From Burkholderiaceae bacterium (GTDB lineage: Bacteria > Pseudomonadota > Gammaproteobacteria > Burkholderiales > Burkholderiaceae_C), in assembly GCA_017992055.1 (NCBI GenBank), contig JAGOPK010000002.1, positions 1-64,000 of the forward strand: 64,000 nt of DNA, read 5' to 3'. Both the position numbers and the translations under genes were made by a program. Numbering within the stretch: position 1 is the first letter of the stretch; each line of letters opens with the position of its first letter. Below the pieces are notes generated by a model. It saw nothing but the letters and a program-made list of their open reading frames with translations. It was not told the DNA's origin and made no database searches. Below are positions 43,206 to 52,837 of this stretch, piece after piece.

Positions 43206-44495
43206 ATGGCCGGCCGGCTGCTGCAAGGGCTGGCCCTGGCCGCCTATGCCACGCTGCTGCGCCTGGCCACGCCGCTGTACCTGCTGCGGCTGTGGCGGCG
43301 CGGCCGCACCGAGCCCGGCTACCGCGGCCATTGGGGCGAGCGCCTGGGCTGGTACCGCGGCCCGGCGCCCGCGCCCGGCGCGCTGTGGCTGCATGCGGTG
43401 TCGCTGGGCGAGACCCGCGCCGCCCTGCCGCTGATCGAGGCCCTGCGCCAGCGCCAGCCCGGACTGCGCCTGCTGCTCACCCATGGCACGGCCACCGGCC
43501 GCGCCGCCGGCGCCAAGCTGCTGCGCGACGGCGACAGCCAGGTCTGGCTGCCCTATGACACGCCCGGCGCGGCGCGGCGCTTTCTGCGCCGCTTCAAACC
43601 CGCGGTGGGCGTGCTGATGGAGACCGAGCTGTGGCCGGCCCTGCTGCGCGAGGCCCAGGCCGCCGGCGTGCCGGTGGTGCAGGCCAATGCGCGCCTGTCC
43701 GAGCGCAGCGCGCGCAAGGGCCGGCGCCTGGCCTGGCTGCTGCATCCGGCCGCCGCGCGGCTGCGCCTGGTGCTGGCGCAGACGGTGGACGATGCCCAGC
43801 GCCTGCGCGCGGCCAGCGCGCCGCGGGTGATGGTCAGCGGCAACCTCAAGTTCGATATGACGCCGCCGGCGCCGCTGCTGGCGCGTGGCCTGCAGTGGCG
43901 GGCCCTGCTGCCGCGCAGCGTGGTGCTGATGGCCAGCAGCCGCGAAGGCGAGGAGGCTCCGCTGCTGGCCGCCTGGCAGGACCTGCCCGAGCCAAGGCCG
44001 CTGCTGCTGCTGGTGCCGCGCCATCCGCAGCGCTTCGACGAGGTGGCCGCCCTGGTGCAGGCCAGCGGCCTGCTGCTGGCGCGGCGCAGCAGCTGGCAGG
44101 CCATGCCACCCACCGAGGCCGTGGCCGCCGATGTCTGGCTGGGCGACAGCCTGGGCGAGATGCCGACCTATTTCGCGCTGGCCGACGTGGCCTTGCTGGG
44201 CGGCAGCTTCGAGCCGCTGGGCGGGCAGAACCTGATCGAGGCCGCGGCCTGCGGCTGCCCGGTGGTGATGGGGCCGCACACCTTCAACTTCGCCCAGGCC
44301 AGCCTGCGCGCCGAGCAGGCCCGGGCGGCGCTGCGCGTGGCCGATCTGCCGGCCGGCGTGCAGGCCGCCGTGGCCCTGGCCGCCGATCCGCAGCGCAACC
44401 AGTGGGTCGACCGCGCGCTGGGCTTTGCCGCCGCCCACCGCGGCGCGGCCGAGATCATGTCGCGCGAGATCCTGGCGCTGGCCACGCCGCAGTGA
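43206..44495 (+). CDS. waaA: 3-deoxy-D-manno-octulosonic acid (Kdo) transferase
   Basis: The 429-residue GT-B glycosyltransferase adds Kdo from CMP-Kdo to lipid IVA in LPS inner-core synthesis. There is an N-terminal membrane helix (about 4-24). Next come WLHAVSLGETRAALPLIEAL with the catalytic Glu, ETELWPALLREAQ, and the nucleotide-binding GGSFEPLGGQNLIEAAACGCPVVMGPH region (positions about 335-362). It follows phosphomannomutase and is convergent with the DUF1501 gene. Confidence 0.95.
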   Translation: MAGRLLQGLALAAYATLLRLATPLYLLRLWRRGRTEPGYRGHWGERLGWYRGPAPAPGALWLHAVSLGETRAALPLIEALRQRQPGLRLLLTHGTATGRAAGAKLLRDGDSQVWLPYDTPGAARRFLRRFKPAVGVLMETELWPALLREAQAAGVPVVQANARLSERSARKGRRLAWLLHPAAARLRLVLAQTVDDAQRLRAASAPRVMVSGNLKFDMTPPAPLLARGLQWRALLPRSVVLMASSREGEEAPLLAAWQDLPEPRPLLLLVPRHPQRFDEVAALVQASGLLLARRSSWQAMPPTEAVAADVWLGDSLGEMPTYFALADVALLGGSFEPLGGQNLIEAAACGCPVVMGPHTFNFAQASLRAEQARAALRVADLPAGVQAAVALAADPQRNQWVDRALGFAAAHRGAAEIMSREILALATPQ

Positions 44496-44512
44496 AAACT
44501 CGGCAGTGAGGT

Positions 44513-45778
44513 TCAGCCGCGCAGCAGCGGCAGCAGCGGCAGGCCCTCGCTGCCCGGCAGCAGCTCGCGGTGGATCTGCGCCAGCGGACGCTGCAGCTGC
44601 AGGTGCAGCGCGGTCTTGAACAGCGCGCGCAGGTCGGTGCTGGCGCGCAGGTCGCGGCCCTCGAAGCGCTGGGCCGGCGCCAGGCCGGGCCAGTCGGCCA
44701 GCACCCGGCCGCCGGCCACCGCGCCGCCCAGCACGAAGGCGGCGGCGCCGCTGCCATGGTCGGTGCCCTGGGTGCCGTTGATGGCCACGGTGCGGCCGAA
44801 CTCGGTCACCACCAGCACCAGGCTGCGCTGCCAGACGTTGTTGCCGCCCGATGCGGACGCCGCCAGGCCGTCGCGCAGCATGCCCAGCAGCGCGTCCAGA
44901 TTGGCCAGGCCGTTGGCCAGCTGGTTGTTCTGGTTGGCATGGCTGTCCCAGCCGCCCATCTCCAGCACCGTGGCCTGAGGGCCGTCGGGCGCGGCGATGA
45001 AACGCGCCGCCTGCCGGCCCAGCTCGGCCCAGCGCGCGATGGCAGCGGCGCCGCCTGGCGCCATGGCGCCCATGCCCGCCATGCCAGGGGCCATCGTGGG
45101 CAGGGCCGCGCTGTGCAGCTGCCAGGCGCGCTCGAAGGCCGGGGCCAGCAACTCGTCCTGCGCATACAGCCGGCCGACGCGGCCGGCCAGATCGGCCAGG
45201 GCCTCGGGCGGCGCGTTGTCGCGGCGGGTCGGGGTCCAGGTGTCGACGCCGGCATGGCCGCGCAGCGCCAGCGGCACGGCCGGCTGGAAGGCCATGCCAC
45301 GCGCGGCGGTGGCGCCGCTCTGGGCCAGGGCCCGGCCCAGCCAGCCGCTGTCCAGATCGAACGGGCGCTGGCCGCCGGATTCCAGCAACTGCTGGGCATC
45401 GAAGTGCGAGCGCTCGCGGTAGGGCAGGCCCACCGCATGCAGCACCAGCAGCTCCTGCTGCTGGTACAGGTCCTGCAGCCGCGCCAGTGCCGGATGCAGC
45501 GCAAAAAAGCCGTCGCCCAGCGGCCGCGCCGGCTCGGCGGTCTGCGCCAGCGGGCCGCGGGCCGCGGCAAAGGCCGCATCACCCGGCGCGGGCACGGCCG
45601 ACAGGCCATCCAGCCCGCCGCGCAGCAGCACCAGCACCAGGCGCGGCGCCTCGGCGGCGGCTGGCGCCGACCAGGCCAGCCGGGCGCCGGCCGGCAGCAG
45701 GCCGGCGGCGCTGGCCGCGGCTGCCTGGGCCAGCCAGCGGCGGCGGGTGGGGTGTGAGGGCGAGCGCGGATCGGCCAT
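44513..45778 (-). CDS. DUF1501 secreted protein (Tat substrate)
   Basis: The 421-residue protein begins RRRWLAQAAAASAAG, a twin-arginine signal. The DUF1501 body includes LVLLRGGLDGLS, YRERSHFDAQQLLESGG, MGGWDSHANQ and VVTEFGRTVAINGTQGTDHGSGAAAFVLGG, an alkaline-phosphatase-superfamily fold with metal-type His/Asp. It lies 21 bases after the DUF1800 gene; the two are nearly always paired. The substrate is unknown. Confidence 0.92.
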   Translation of the reverse strand: MADPRSPSHPTRRRWLAQAAAASAAGLLPAGARLAWSAPAAAEAPRLVLVLLRGGLDGLSAVPAPGDAAFAAARGPLAQTAEPARPLGDGFFALHPALARLQDLYQQQELLVLHAVGLPYRERSHFDAQQLLESGGQRPFDLDSGWLGRALAQSGATAARGMAFQPAVPLALRGHAGVDTWTPTRRDNAPPEALADLAGRVGRLYAQDELLAPAFERAWQLHSAALPTMAPGMAGMGAMAPGGAAAIARWAELGRQAARFIAAPDGPQATVLEMGGWDSHANQNNQLANGLANLDALLGMLRDGLAASASGGNNVWQRSLVLVVTEFGRTVAINGTQGTDHGSGAAAFVLGGAVAGGRVLADWPGLAPAQRFEGRDLRASTDLRALFKTALHLQLQRPLAQIHRELLPGSEGLPLLPLLRG

Positions 45779-45799
45779 GGCAGGACTCCCGGGCGGGGT

Positions 45800-47185
45800 T
45801 CAGCGGCGCTGGAACTCGGGCGCCATCAACAGCAGGGCCAGGGCCTGGCGGCCGTCGACGGCGCGTTCGATCTGCTGGCGCGTGGCCTCGCCCAGCAGCG
45901 GGCCCAGGCTGGCGCGGGCCAGCGCCCGCGCATCGACCTGGTGGCCCAGCTGATCGGCCAGGCGCTGCGACCATTCCAGGCGCTGCCACAGGGCCTCGGG
46001 GCCCAGCCACTCGTCGGCGCGGTCGGGCCAGCCGGCCGGCGAGGGCGCCGACTGCGGGCGCTGGCCCATGGCCGCCAGGCCCAGGTCGGCGGCACGTGGA
46101 CGGCCACGCAGGGCCGCCGCGCCGATCTGGGTCGGAGGCTGCAGCAGGCGCAGCGCGGCGATGACAAATTCTTCCGGCGTGCGCAGCTTGGCCTGACCGG
46201 GCTGCCAGGCCTCGGGCGAGGCGATCAGCGCCTGGTAGACGCTGGGCAGGTGGCCGTCGCTGTCGCTCCAGATGCGCGCCAGGCGCTCGACCAGGGACAG
46301 CGGCGGCACATCGGCGACGAAATGCCGGGCCAGCTTGGTGGCCAGGTGGCGCGCGGTGGATGGATGGCGGGCCAGGTCCTGCAGCGCCTGCTGCAGCGCC
46401 TGCGGGCCTTCGCCGTAGCGGCGGCCGAGCAGCTGCTTGTCGCCGGGCTGGTGCCAGCTGGCATCGAAGCCGCGCTCGTCCAGGCCGTAGTCGCTGCCGG
46501 TGCCGCGCCAGCCGGTCAGGATGGCGGCCAGCGCGCCCACATCGGCCTGGCTGTAGCCGCCCCAGGGGCCGTAGGCGCCCCCGCCGCCCTGCACGCCCAG
46601 CGTGTGCAGCTCCAGCACCTCGCGCGCCAGGTTCTCGTTCAGCCCGGTCAGGCGCGGTGCGGCCTCGGGTCCGGCACGCCGGCGCAGCCGCTGCACCACG
46701 CGCGACTGCGGCCCGGCCGAGGCGTTGTTGTCCAGATAGCGCAGCATCACCGGATGGCTCACGGCGGCCTGCAGCAGATCGGCAAAGCGACCGGCGATGT
46801 GCGGGCGGATGGCCTCGCGCTCATGGCAGCCCACCAGGCCCTGGCAGCTGCCCTTGGCCAGCGAGACGGTGAAGTGGTTGGCCCAGAACAGCGCCAGGCG
46901 CTCGGCAAACGGCCGTGGCGTGGCCGCGGCCGTGGCCAGGCGGGCGCGCAGATCGGCCTGCACCTGCTCGCGCAGTGCGGCCTCGGCCTCGGGCGTGCGC
47001 AGGCGGCGGGCCTGCTGCTGTACGGCCAGGGCCTGGGCAAAGCCGGGCAGCAGGGCGCCGGTCTGGGCATCGGCGGCGCCGATCTGGGCCGTCAACCAGG
47101 CCGCGGCATCGGCACCCACCGTCGCCGCTTCGGCCTCGCCCAAGCCGAAGCGGTGGGCGGCGATGGCCGAGTGCAGCGTGGACAT
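45800..47185 (-). CDS. DUF1800 family protein
   Basis: The 461-residue protein fits DUF1800: N-terminal AAHRFGLGEAE, then FWANHFTVSLAKG, REVLELHTLGVQGGGG, YSQADVGALAAILTGW and LATKLARHFVADVPP. The function is unknown; it accompanies DUF1501 in many proteobacteria and is thought to act in the periplasm. It lies between tolC and DUF1501. Confidence 0.92.
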   Translation of the reverse strand: MSTLHSAIAAHRFGLGEAEAATVGADAAAWLTAQIGAADAQTGALLPGFAQALAVQQQARRLRTPEAEAALREQVQADLRARLATAAATPRPFAERLALFWANHFTVSLAKGSCQGLVGCHEREAIRPHIAGRFADLLQAAVSHPVMLRYLDNNASAGPQSRVVQRLRRRAGPEAAPRLTGLNENLAREVLELHTLGVQGGGGAYGPWGGYSQADVGALAAILTGWRGTGSDYGLDERGFDASWHQPGDKQLLGRRYGEGPQALQQALQDLARHPSTARHLATKLARHFVADVPPLSLVERLARIWSDSDGHLPSVYQALIASPEAWQPGQAKLRTPEEFVIAALRLLQPPTQIGAAALRGRPRAADLGLAAMGQRPQSAPSPAGWPDRADEWLGPEALWQRLEWSQRLADQLGHQVDARALARASLGPLLGEATRQQIERAVDGRQALALLLMAPEFQRR

Positions 47186-47209
47186 GCGGGGCCGTCCGGC
47201 CGTGGTGGA

Positions 47210-48571
47210 TCAGCGCTGCAGCAGCGCTTCGAGTGCGTCCACGTCGCCGGGCTGCAGCAGGCCGGCGGCCTGGCGCAGCTTGAGGCCGGTGACCAGGGTG
47301 TCGTAGCGCGCCTTGGCCAGGTCACGCTGGGTGTCGTAGAGCTGGGACTGGGCGTTGAGCACGTCGAGGTTGACGCGCACGCCGACGCGGTAGCCCAGCT
47401 GGGTGGCTTCCAGCGCCAGCTTGGTCGAGGCTTCGGCGGCCTCCAGCGCCTTGACCTGGCCCTGCAGCGACTGCACGCCCAGGAAGGCGCTGCGTGTGCC
47501 CAGCGAGACGCTGCGGCGTGCGCCTTCCAGGTCCTGGCGCGACTTGTCCTCCAGCACCAGGGTTTCCTTGACCCGGTTCTGCACCGCATAGCCCGAGAAG
47601 ATCGGCACCGCCACCTGCACGCCCACCGTGGTGGTGCCGGTGGCGCCGGCGCGGCCGAAGGAATCGGTGATCGCCGTGCCCAGGCTGTTGCTGCCCTGCA
47701 GCCGGCCGATCAGGCTGACCGTGGGGTAATGGCCGGCCTGGGCTTTCTCGGTCTCCAGCTTGGCCACTTCCAGGCCCAGCTGGGCCTTGCGGATGCCCGG
47801 ATGGGCCTGCTCGGCCTGGGCCAGCCAGTCTTCGGCGGCGGCCGGCACCACCGGCGGCAGGGCCACCGGCTGGGCCAGCGGCCGCGGCGCCACGCCGGCA
47901 CGGCCGACCAGCTGGTCCAGCGCCACGCGCTTGGTGCGCAAATCGTTTTCGGCCACCAGCTCGCGTGCCGTGCCCAGGTCGAAGCGGGCCTGGGCTTCGC
48001 GGGTGTCGGTGATGGTGGCGGTGCCGACCTCGAAGTTGCGCCGCGCCGAGGCCAGCTGCTCGCCATAGGCCTTCTTGGTGGCCTGGGCGGCGGCCAGCGT
48101 GTCCTGCGCCGCCAGCACGTCGAAATAGGCCTGGGCCACGCGCACCACCAGATCCTGCTCGGCCAGGGCCAGGTCGGCGGCGGCGATGTCCAGCGCACGC
48201 TGGGCCTGGCTGTAGCTGGCGTTGTTGGCGCGGTTGTACAGCGGGTAGCTGCCTTCCAGCGTCAGCGTCTGGTTGTCCAGCGTGGTGTTGTTGTTGCCCG
48301 GCAGATTGGTCTCGACCTTGCTGGCCGAGCCGGTGAGCTGCACGCCCGGCAGCTTCAGCGCCTCGGCCTGGGCCGCCTTGTACTGGGCCGAGTCGGCCAG
48401 GGCCCGCGCCGCCAGGTAGGTGGCGTCGTAGGCGCGGGCGGCCTCGTACAAGGCCTTCAGGCTCTGCGCCTGGGCGTTGCCGCCGGCAAGGGCCAGCAGG
48501 CTAAGACTGGCGGCCGGCAGCATCACGCGCGGGCTGAACAGCGCGAGCCGTTGCGTCATCGGTCGGTGCAT
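47210..48571 (-). CDS. tolC: TolC-family outer-membrane channel
   Basis: The 453-residue precursor has a signal peptide (LPAASLSLLALAGGNAQAQS, about 18-36) and two OEP repeats with long alpha-helical barrels (LYEAARAYDATYLAARALADSAQ; TEKAQAGHYPTVSLIGRLQG). It forms the exit duct for type I secretion and RND pumps. ATG 48571 is preceded by GAGAGGAC. It is the last of pcm-rhodanese-tolC and would serve the RND system encoded upstream. Confidence 0.94.
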   Translation of the reverse strand: MHRPMTQRLALFSPRVMLPAASLSLLALAGGNAQAQSLKALYEAARAYDATYLAARALADSAQYKAAQAEALKLPGVQLTGSASKVETNLPGNNNTTLDNQTLTLEGSYPLYNRANNASYSQAQRALDIAAADLALAEQDLVVRVAQAYFDVLAAQDTLAAAQATKKAYGEQLASARRNFEVGTATITDTREAQARFDLGTARELVAENDLRTKRVALDQLVGRAGVAPRPLAQPVALPPVVPAAAEDWLAQAEQAHPGIRKAQLGLEVAKLETEKAQAGHYPTVSLIGRLQGSNSLGTAITDSFGRAGATGTTTVGVQVAVPIFSGYAVQNRVKETLVLEDKSRQDLEGARRSVSLGTRSAFLGVQSLQGQVKALEAAEASTKLALEATQLGYRVGVRVNLDVLNAQSQLYDTQRDLAKARYDTLVTGLKLRQAAGLLQPGDVDALEALLQR

Positions 48572-48599
48572 GGACACGGTCCTCTCGTGGCGATTGTTG

Positions 48600-48941
48600 T
48601 CAGTAACGCGGCAGCGTCGGGTCGACCTCGAGCGACCAGGCATCGATGCCACCTTGCACGTTGTACACGGCGTCGAAGCCCTGGCGCTGCAGGAATGCGA
48701 CGCACTGCAGGCTGCGCATGCCGTGATGGCACAAAGCGAGGATGGGCTGCGCCGGGTCCAGCTCGTGCAGGCGGCCGGGCAGCTCGCCCATGGCGATGTG
48801 CTTGAGCGTGGCGCCGGGCAGGTCCAGCCGGGCGGCGTCCAGTTCCCAGGCCTCGCGCACGTCCAGCAGCTGCACCGGGGCGCCGGCCTGGGCGGCGATG
48901 AAGGCGGCCAGGTCCTGCACGGTGATCTGCTGCAGCGTCAT
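48600..48941 (-). CDS. Rhodanese-domain protein (GlpE-like)
   Basis: The 113-residue single rhodanese has catalytic C71 in ALCHHGMRS and N-terminal LLDVREAWEL. It transfers sulfane sulfur; the physiological partner is not known. It sits between pcm and tolC, an order common in Burkholderiales. Confidence 0.93.
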   Translation of the reverse strand: MTLQQITVQDLAAFIAAQAGAPVQLLDVREAWELDAARLDLPGATLKHIAMGELPGRLHELDPAQPILALCHHGMRSLQCVAFLQRQGFDAVYNVQGGIDAWSLEVDPTLPRY

Positions 48942-48957
48942 GCTCGGCGCCGGGCGT

Positions 48958-49611
48958 TCAGAAACTGAAGCGGCTGGGCTCGTCGAAGCCCTGCAGCCGC
49001 GGCAGCACGGTGTCGAACAGCGGCGTGGTCTGGAAGCTGGTGTTGTCCAGGCGCGTGATGCGCACGGCGCGCATCACCGGCTCGCTGCCGATGGCGCCGA
49101 CCAGGCGGCCGCCGACCTTGAGCTGGTCCAGCAGCTGCTGCGGCGCGGTGGCCACCGAGCCGGACAGCATGATCACGTCGAACGGGCCCTCGACAGCCAG
49201 GCCCTGGCGGCCATCGGCCTGCAGCACGCGGGCATTGCGCACGCCGGCACGCACCAGGTTGTCGGCGGCCAGGCGCGCCAGCGCGGCGTCGATCTCCAGC
49301 GACACCACACTTTGCGCCCGGTGCGCCAGCAGCGCGGCCATGAAGCCCGAGCCGGCGCCGATCTCCAGCACCTTCTCGTGGCGCTGCACCTGGGCGTCCT
49401 GCAGCAGGCGGGCCTCGACGCGCGGCGCCAGCATGCACTGGCCGCCAGGCAGCGGGATCTCGATGTCGCTGAAGGCCAGCGCGCGGTAGGCGGCGGGCAC
49501 GAAGTCCTCGCGCCGCACCATGGCCAGCAGCGACAGCACGGCGGGGTCGAGCACGTCCCAGGGACGGATCTGCTGCTCGATCATGTTGAAACGGGCCTGT
49601 TCGATGTTCAT
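48958..49611 (-). CDS. pcm: Protein-L-isoaspartate O-methyltransferase
   Basis: The 217-residue SAM enzyme repairs damaged Asp/Asn in proteins. The SAM motif is VLEIGAGSGFMAALLA (about 81-96), and GGQCMLAPRVEARLLQ precedes it as in the family. Expected active-site region IMLSGSVAT replaces the usual G-x-x-E/P motif somewhat, seen in Burkholderiales members. The start is ATG 49611. Confidence 0.93.
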   Translation of the reverse strand: MNIEQARFNMIEQQIRPWDVLDPAVLSLLAMVRREDFVPAAYRALAFSDIEIPLPGGQCMLAPRVEARLLQDAQVQRHEKVLEIGAGSGFMAALLAHRAQSVVSLEIDAALARLAADNLVRAGVRNARVLQADGRQGLAVEGPFDVIMLSGSVATAPQQLLDQLKVGGRLVGAIGSEPVMRAVRITRLDNTSFQTTPLFDTVLPRLQGFDEPSRFSF

Positions 49612-49663
49612 CGTTGGTCCTGTTATACGGTGGAGGGTATCACGGCAGGGGTCAACCCGGATT

Positions 49664-52600
49664 CTAGGATGGCGTGCCGCCGTGTTCGCTGACGGCCGTG
49701 CCGCCCAGCAGGCGCCGCCGCGCCCAGGCGCCCAGGTCGTCCAGCCAGCCGTAGATCACCGGCACCACCACCAGCGTCAGCACGCTGGAGGTGATGACAC
49801 CGCCGATCACTGCCTGGCCCATGGGCGCACGCTGCTCGCTGCCCTCGGACAGCGCAAAGGCCAGCGGCAGCATGCCGAAGATCATCGCCAGCGTGGTCAT
49901 CAGGATCGGTCGCAGCCGCACGCGCGCGGCCTGCAGCAGGGCCTGGTCGCGGCTTTCACCCTGCTCGCGGGCGCGGTTGGCAAAGTCCACCAGCAGGATG
50001 GCGTTCTTGGTCACCAGGCCCATCAGCATGACCACGCCGATGATGGAGAACATGTTCAGCGTCGAGCGCCAGGCCAGCAGCGCGCCGACCACGCCGATCA
50101 GCGTCAGTGGCAGCGAGCTCATCAGCGCGATCGGCTGCAGATAGCTCCTGAACTGGCTGGCCAGGATCATGTAGATGAAGACGATGGCCATGGCCAGGGC
50201 CTGCACCGCGTAGACGAAGCTCTCCTGCATGTCCTTGGTGGCGCCGCCGAAGCGCAGCGTATAGCCGGGCGGCAGGGCGGTCTGGTCCAGCACGCGGCGG
50301 ATGTCGGCCGAGACCTCGCCCAGCGCCCGGCCCTGGGTGTTGGCGGTGAACTCGACCTCGCGGTTGAGGTCGCGGCGGTTGATCTGGTTGGGGCCGGTGC
50401 CCGGCTGCAGCTCGGCCACCTGGGCCAGGCGCACCACGCGCATCGAGCCGTCGGCGGCCGTGCCCACGTTCAGCGGCAGGCGGGCCAGTTGCGACAGGTC
50501 CTCGCGCTGCTCGGGGGCCAGGCGCAGCTTGACGTCGTAGCTCTGGTCGTCGGGCGCGCGCCAGTCGCCCAGGGTCTGGCCGGCGATCAGGCCGCGCAGC
50601 GTGCTGGTGACCGTGCCCACGGACAACCCCAGGTCGGCGGCCTCGTCGCGCTTGACCTGCACCGCCACCGTGGGCTTGGGCGGCTTCATGCTGGTGTCCA
50701 GGTCGGCGATGCCGGGCACGCGGGCCAGGCTCTGCATCAGTTCGTCGGACAGGCGTTGCAGCACCACCAGGTCCGGCCCCTGCACCGACAGCGAAATCGA
50801 CTTGCTGCCACCCACCGCATCCAGCAGGCCGACATGGGTGACGGTGATGCCCGGCACCTGGGCCAGCTGCTCGCGCAGCGGCACCGACATCTGGTCCACC
50901 GATCGCTGGCGCTGCTTGCGGTCGACCAGGCGCACAAACACGGTGGCGTAGTTGCGGCCCTGGGCCTGGCCGGTGTTGACGGTGGCCAGCGTGGTGCGCA
51001 CCTCGGGCATGGCGCGCAGGATGGCATCAACCTGGCGCACCCGCGCCTCGGTCACCGCCAGCGGCGTGCCCACCGGCGTGTAGAAGCTGACCGAGCTTTC
51101 GGCAAAGTCGGCCTTGGGCACGAACTCGGTGCCCAGCCGGCCGGCCAGGCCCACCGCGCCGACCATGGTGGCCAGCGCCAGCAGCACGGTGATCAGCGGA
51201 TGGGCCAGCGACCAGCGCAGCGCCGCCACATAGCCGTCCCCCAGGTGGTGGCTGGCGCGGTCGACCCAGTGGGTGACGCGGCCCAGCGTGTGGTCGTACA
51301 GGCCCTGCGGCACGAAGGGCTTGCCCTCGCGGTCGATGGCCGGGTCGTGCCACACCGAGCTGAGCATCGGGTCCAGCGTGAAGCTGACGAACATCGAGAT
51401 CATCACCGCGGCGACGATGGTGATGCCGAACTCGTGGAAGAACTTGCCGATGATGCCGCCCATGAAGCCGATGGGCAGGAACACGGCCACGATGGACAGC
51501 GTGGTGGCCAGCACCGCCAGGCCGATCTCGTTGGTGCCGTCCAGCGCCGCCTGGCGCGGGCTCTTGCCCATCTGCACATGGCGCACGATGTTCTCGCGCA
51601 CCACGATGGCATCGTCGATCAGCAGGCCCACGCACAGGCTCATGGCCATCAGCGTGATCATGTTGATCGAGAAGCCGAACAGGTACATGAACAAGAAGGT
51701 GCCGATCAGCGCGATCGGCAGCGCCAGGCCGGTGATGACCGTGGAGCGCCAGCTGTTGAGGAACAGGAACACGATGGCGATGGTCAGCAGCGCGCCCTCG
51801 ATCAGGGTCTGGCGCACGTTGTTGACCGAGACGCGGATCGGCCGCGCGCCGTCGCGCACCACCTCCACCGCCATGCCCTTGGGCAGCTGCGGGCGCAGCG
51901 CATCCAGCGCCTTCATCAGGCCGTCGACGACCTGGATGGTGTTTTCGCCCTGGCTCTTCTGCACCTCCAGCGCGATGGTGCGGCCGCCGTTGTAGAGCGC
52001 CAGGCTCTCGATCTCCTCGGGGCCGTCGACCACCCGCGCCACCTGGCCCAGGCGCACCGGCTGGCCGTTGCGGCGCGCCACCACCAGGCGCTCCAGCTCG
52101 TCGGGTCTGGCCACACGGCCCTCGATCTGCACGATGCGCTCGCCGCTGGCGCTGCGCAGGCTGCCGGCCGGCAGGTCCTGGTTCTCGGTCTTCAGCGCCG
52201 CGGTCAGCGCATCGACGCCCACGCCATAGGCCTCCATCGCCGCCGGGTTGAGGTAGACATTGACCTCGCGCTTGACGCCGCCCACCAGGGACACGGCGCC
52301 GACGCCGCGCACGTTCTCCAGCCGCTTGCGCAGCACCTGGTCGGCATAGGTGGACAGCTGCTGCACGCCCACCGAGCCATCGGGCGAGGTCAGGGCCAGC
52401 GAGAAGATCGGTCGCGACGCCGGATCGAAGCGCGAGACGCGCGGCTCCTTGACCTCGTCGCGGAAGCTGGCCTTGACGATGGCCAGCTTCTCGCGCACGT
52501 CGTCGGCGGCGCGCCGGCCCTCGACATCGAGGTTGAACTGCACGATGACGACCGACACGCCCTCGTAGCTGCGCGAGAACAGCTGGTTGATGCCGGCGAT

Positions 52601-52819
52601 GGTGTTGACCGATTCCTCGACCTTGCGCGTGACCTCCTGCTCCACCACCTCGGGCGAGGCGCCGGGGTAGTCGACCTGCACCACCACGGTGGGAAAGTCG
52701 ATGTCGGGGAACTGGTCGATCTTCAGCCGCTGCCAGCCGGCCAGGCCGAGCACGATGAAGGCCAGCATGACCATCACGGCCATCACCGGGTTGCTGATCG
52801 AGACGCGGGTGAACCACAT
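49664..52819 (-). CDS. RND multidrug efflux permease (HAE1/AcrB family)
   Basis: The 1051-residue inner-membrane pump has twelve TM segments in the RND layout: TM1 near the start (PVMAVMVMLAFIVLGLAGW), two large periplasmic loops and TM4 with the proton-relay pair DD in VGLLIDDAIVVRENI. The second-half repeat starts at GTEFVPKADFAE. It exports drugs or metabolites by proton antiport. The adaptor gene ends 18 bases upstream and tolC lies three genes downstream. Confidence 0.96.
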   Translation of the reverse strand: MWFTRVSISNPVMAVMVMLAFIVLGLAGWQRLKIDQFPDIDFPTVVVQVDYPGASPEVVEQEVTRKVEESVNTIAGINQLFSRSYEGVSVVIVQFNLDVEGRRAADDVREKLAIVKASFRDEVKEPRVSRFDPASRPIFSLALTSPDGSVGVQQLSTYADQVLRKRLENVRGVGAVSLVGGVKREVNVYLNPAAMEAYGVGVDALTAALKTENQDLPAGSLRSASGERIVQIEGRVARPDELERLVVARRNGQPVRLGQVARVVDGPEEIESLALYNGGRTIALEVQKSQGENTIQVVDGLMKALDALRPQLPKGMAVEVVRDGARPIRVSVNNVRQTLIEGALLTIAIVFLFLNSWRSTVITGLALPIALIGTFLFMYLFGFSINMITLMAMSLCVGLLIDDAIVVRENIVRHVQMGKSPRQAALDGTNEIGLAVLATTLSIVAVFLPIGFMGGIIGKFFHEFGITIVAAVMISMFVSFTLDPMLSSVWHDPAIDREGKPFVPQGLYDHTLGRVTHWVDRASHHLGDGYVAALRWSLAHPLITVLLALATMVGAVGLAGRLGTEFVPKADFAESSVSFYTPVGTPLAVTEARVRQVDAILRAMPEVRTTLATVNTGQAQGRNYATVFVRLVDRKQRQRSVDQMSVPLREQLAQVPGITVTHVGLLDAVGGSKSISLSVQGPDLVVLQRLSDELMQSLARVPGIADLDTSMKPPKPTVAVQVKRDEAADLGLSVGTVTSTLRGLIAGQTLGDWRAPDDQSYDVKLRLAPEQREDLSQLARLPLNVGTAADGSMRVVRLAQVAELQPGTGPNQINRRDLNREVEFTANTQGRALGEVSADIRRVLDQTALPPGYTLRFGGATKDMQESFVYAVQALAMAIVFIYMILASQFRSYLQPIALMSSLPLTLIGVVGALLAWRSTLNMFSIIGVVMLMGLVTKNAILLVDFANRAREQGESRDQALLQAARVRLRPILMTTLAMIFGMLPLAFALSEGSEQRAPMGQAVIGGVITSSVLTLVVVPVIYGWLDDLGAWARRRLLGGTAVSEHGGTPS

Positions 52820-52837
52820 GGCGGGGGCTTCCCGGGT

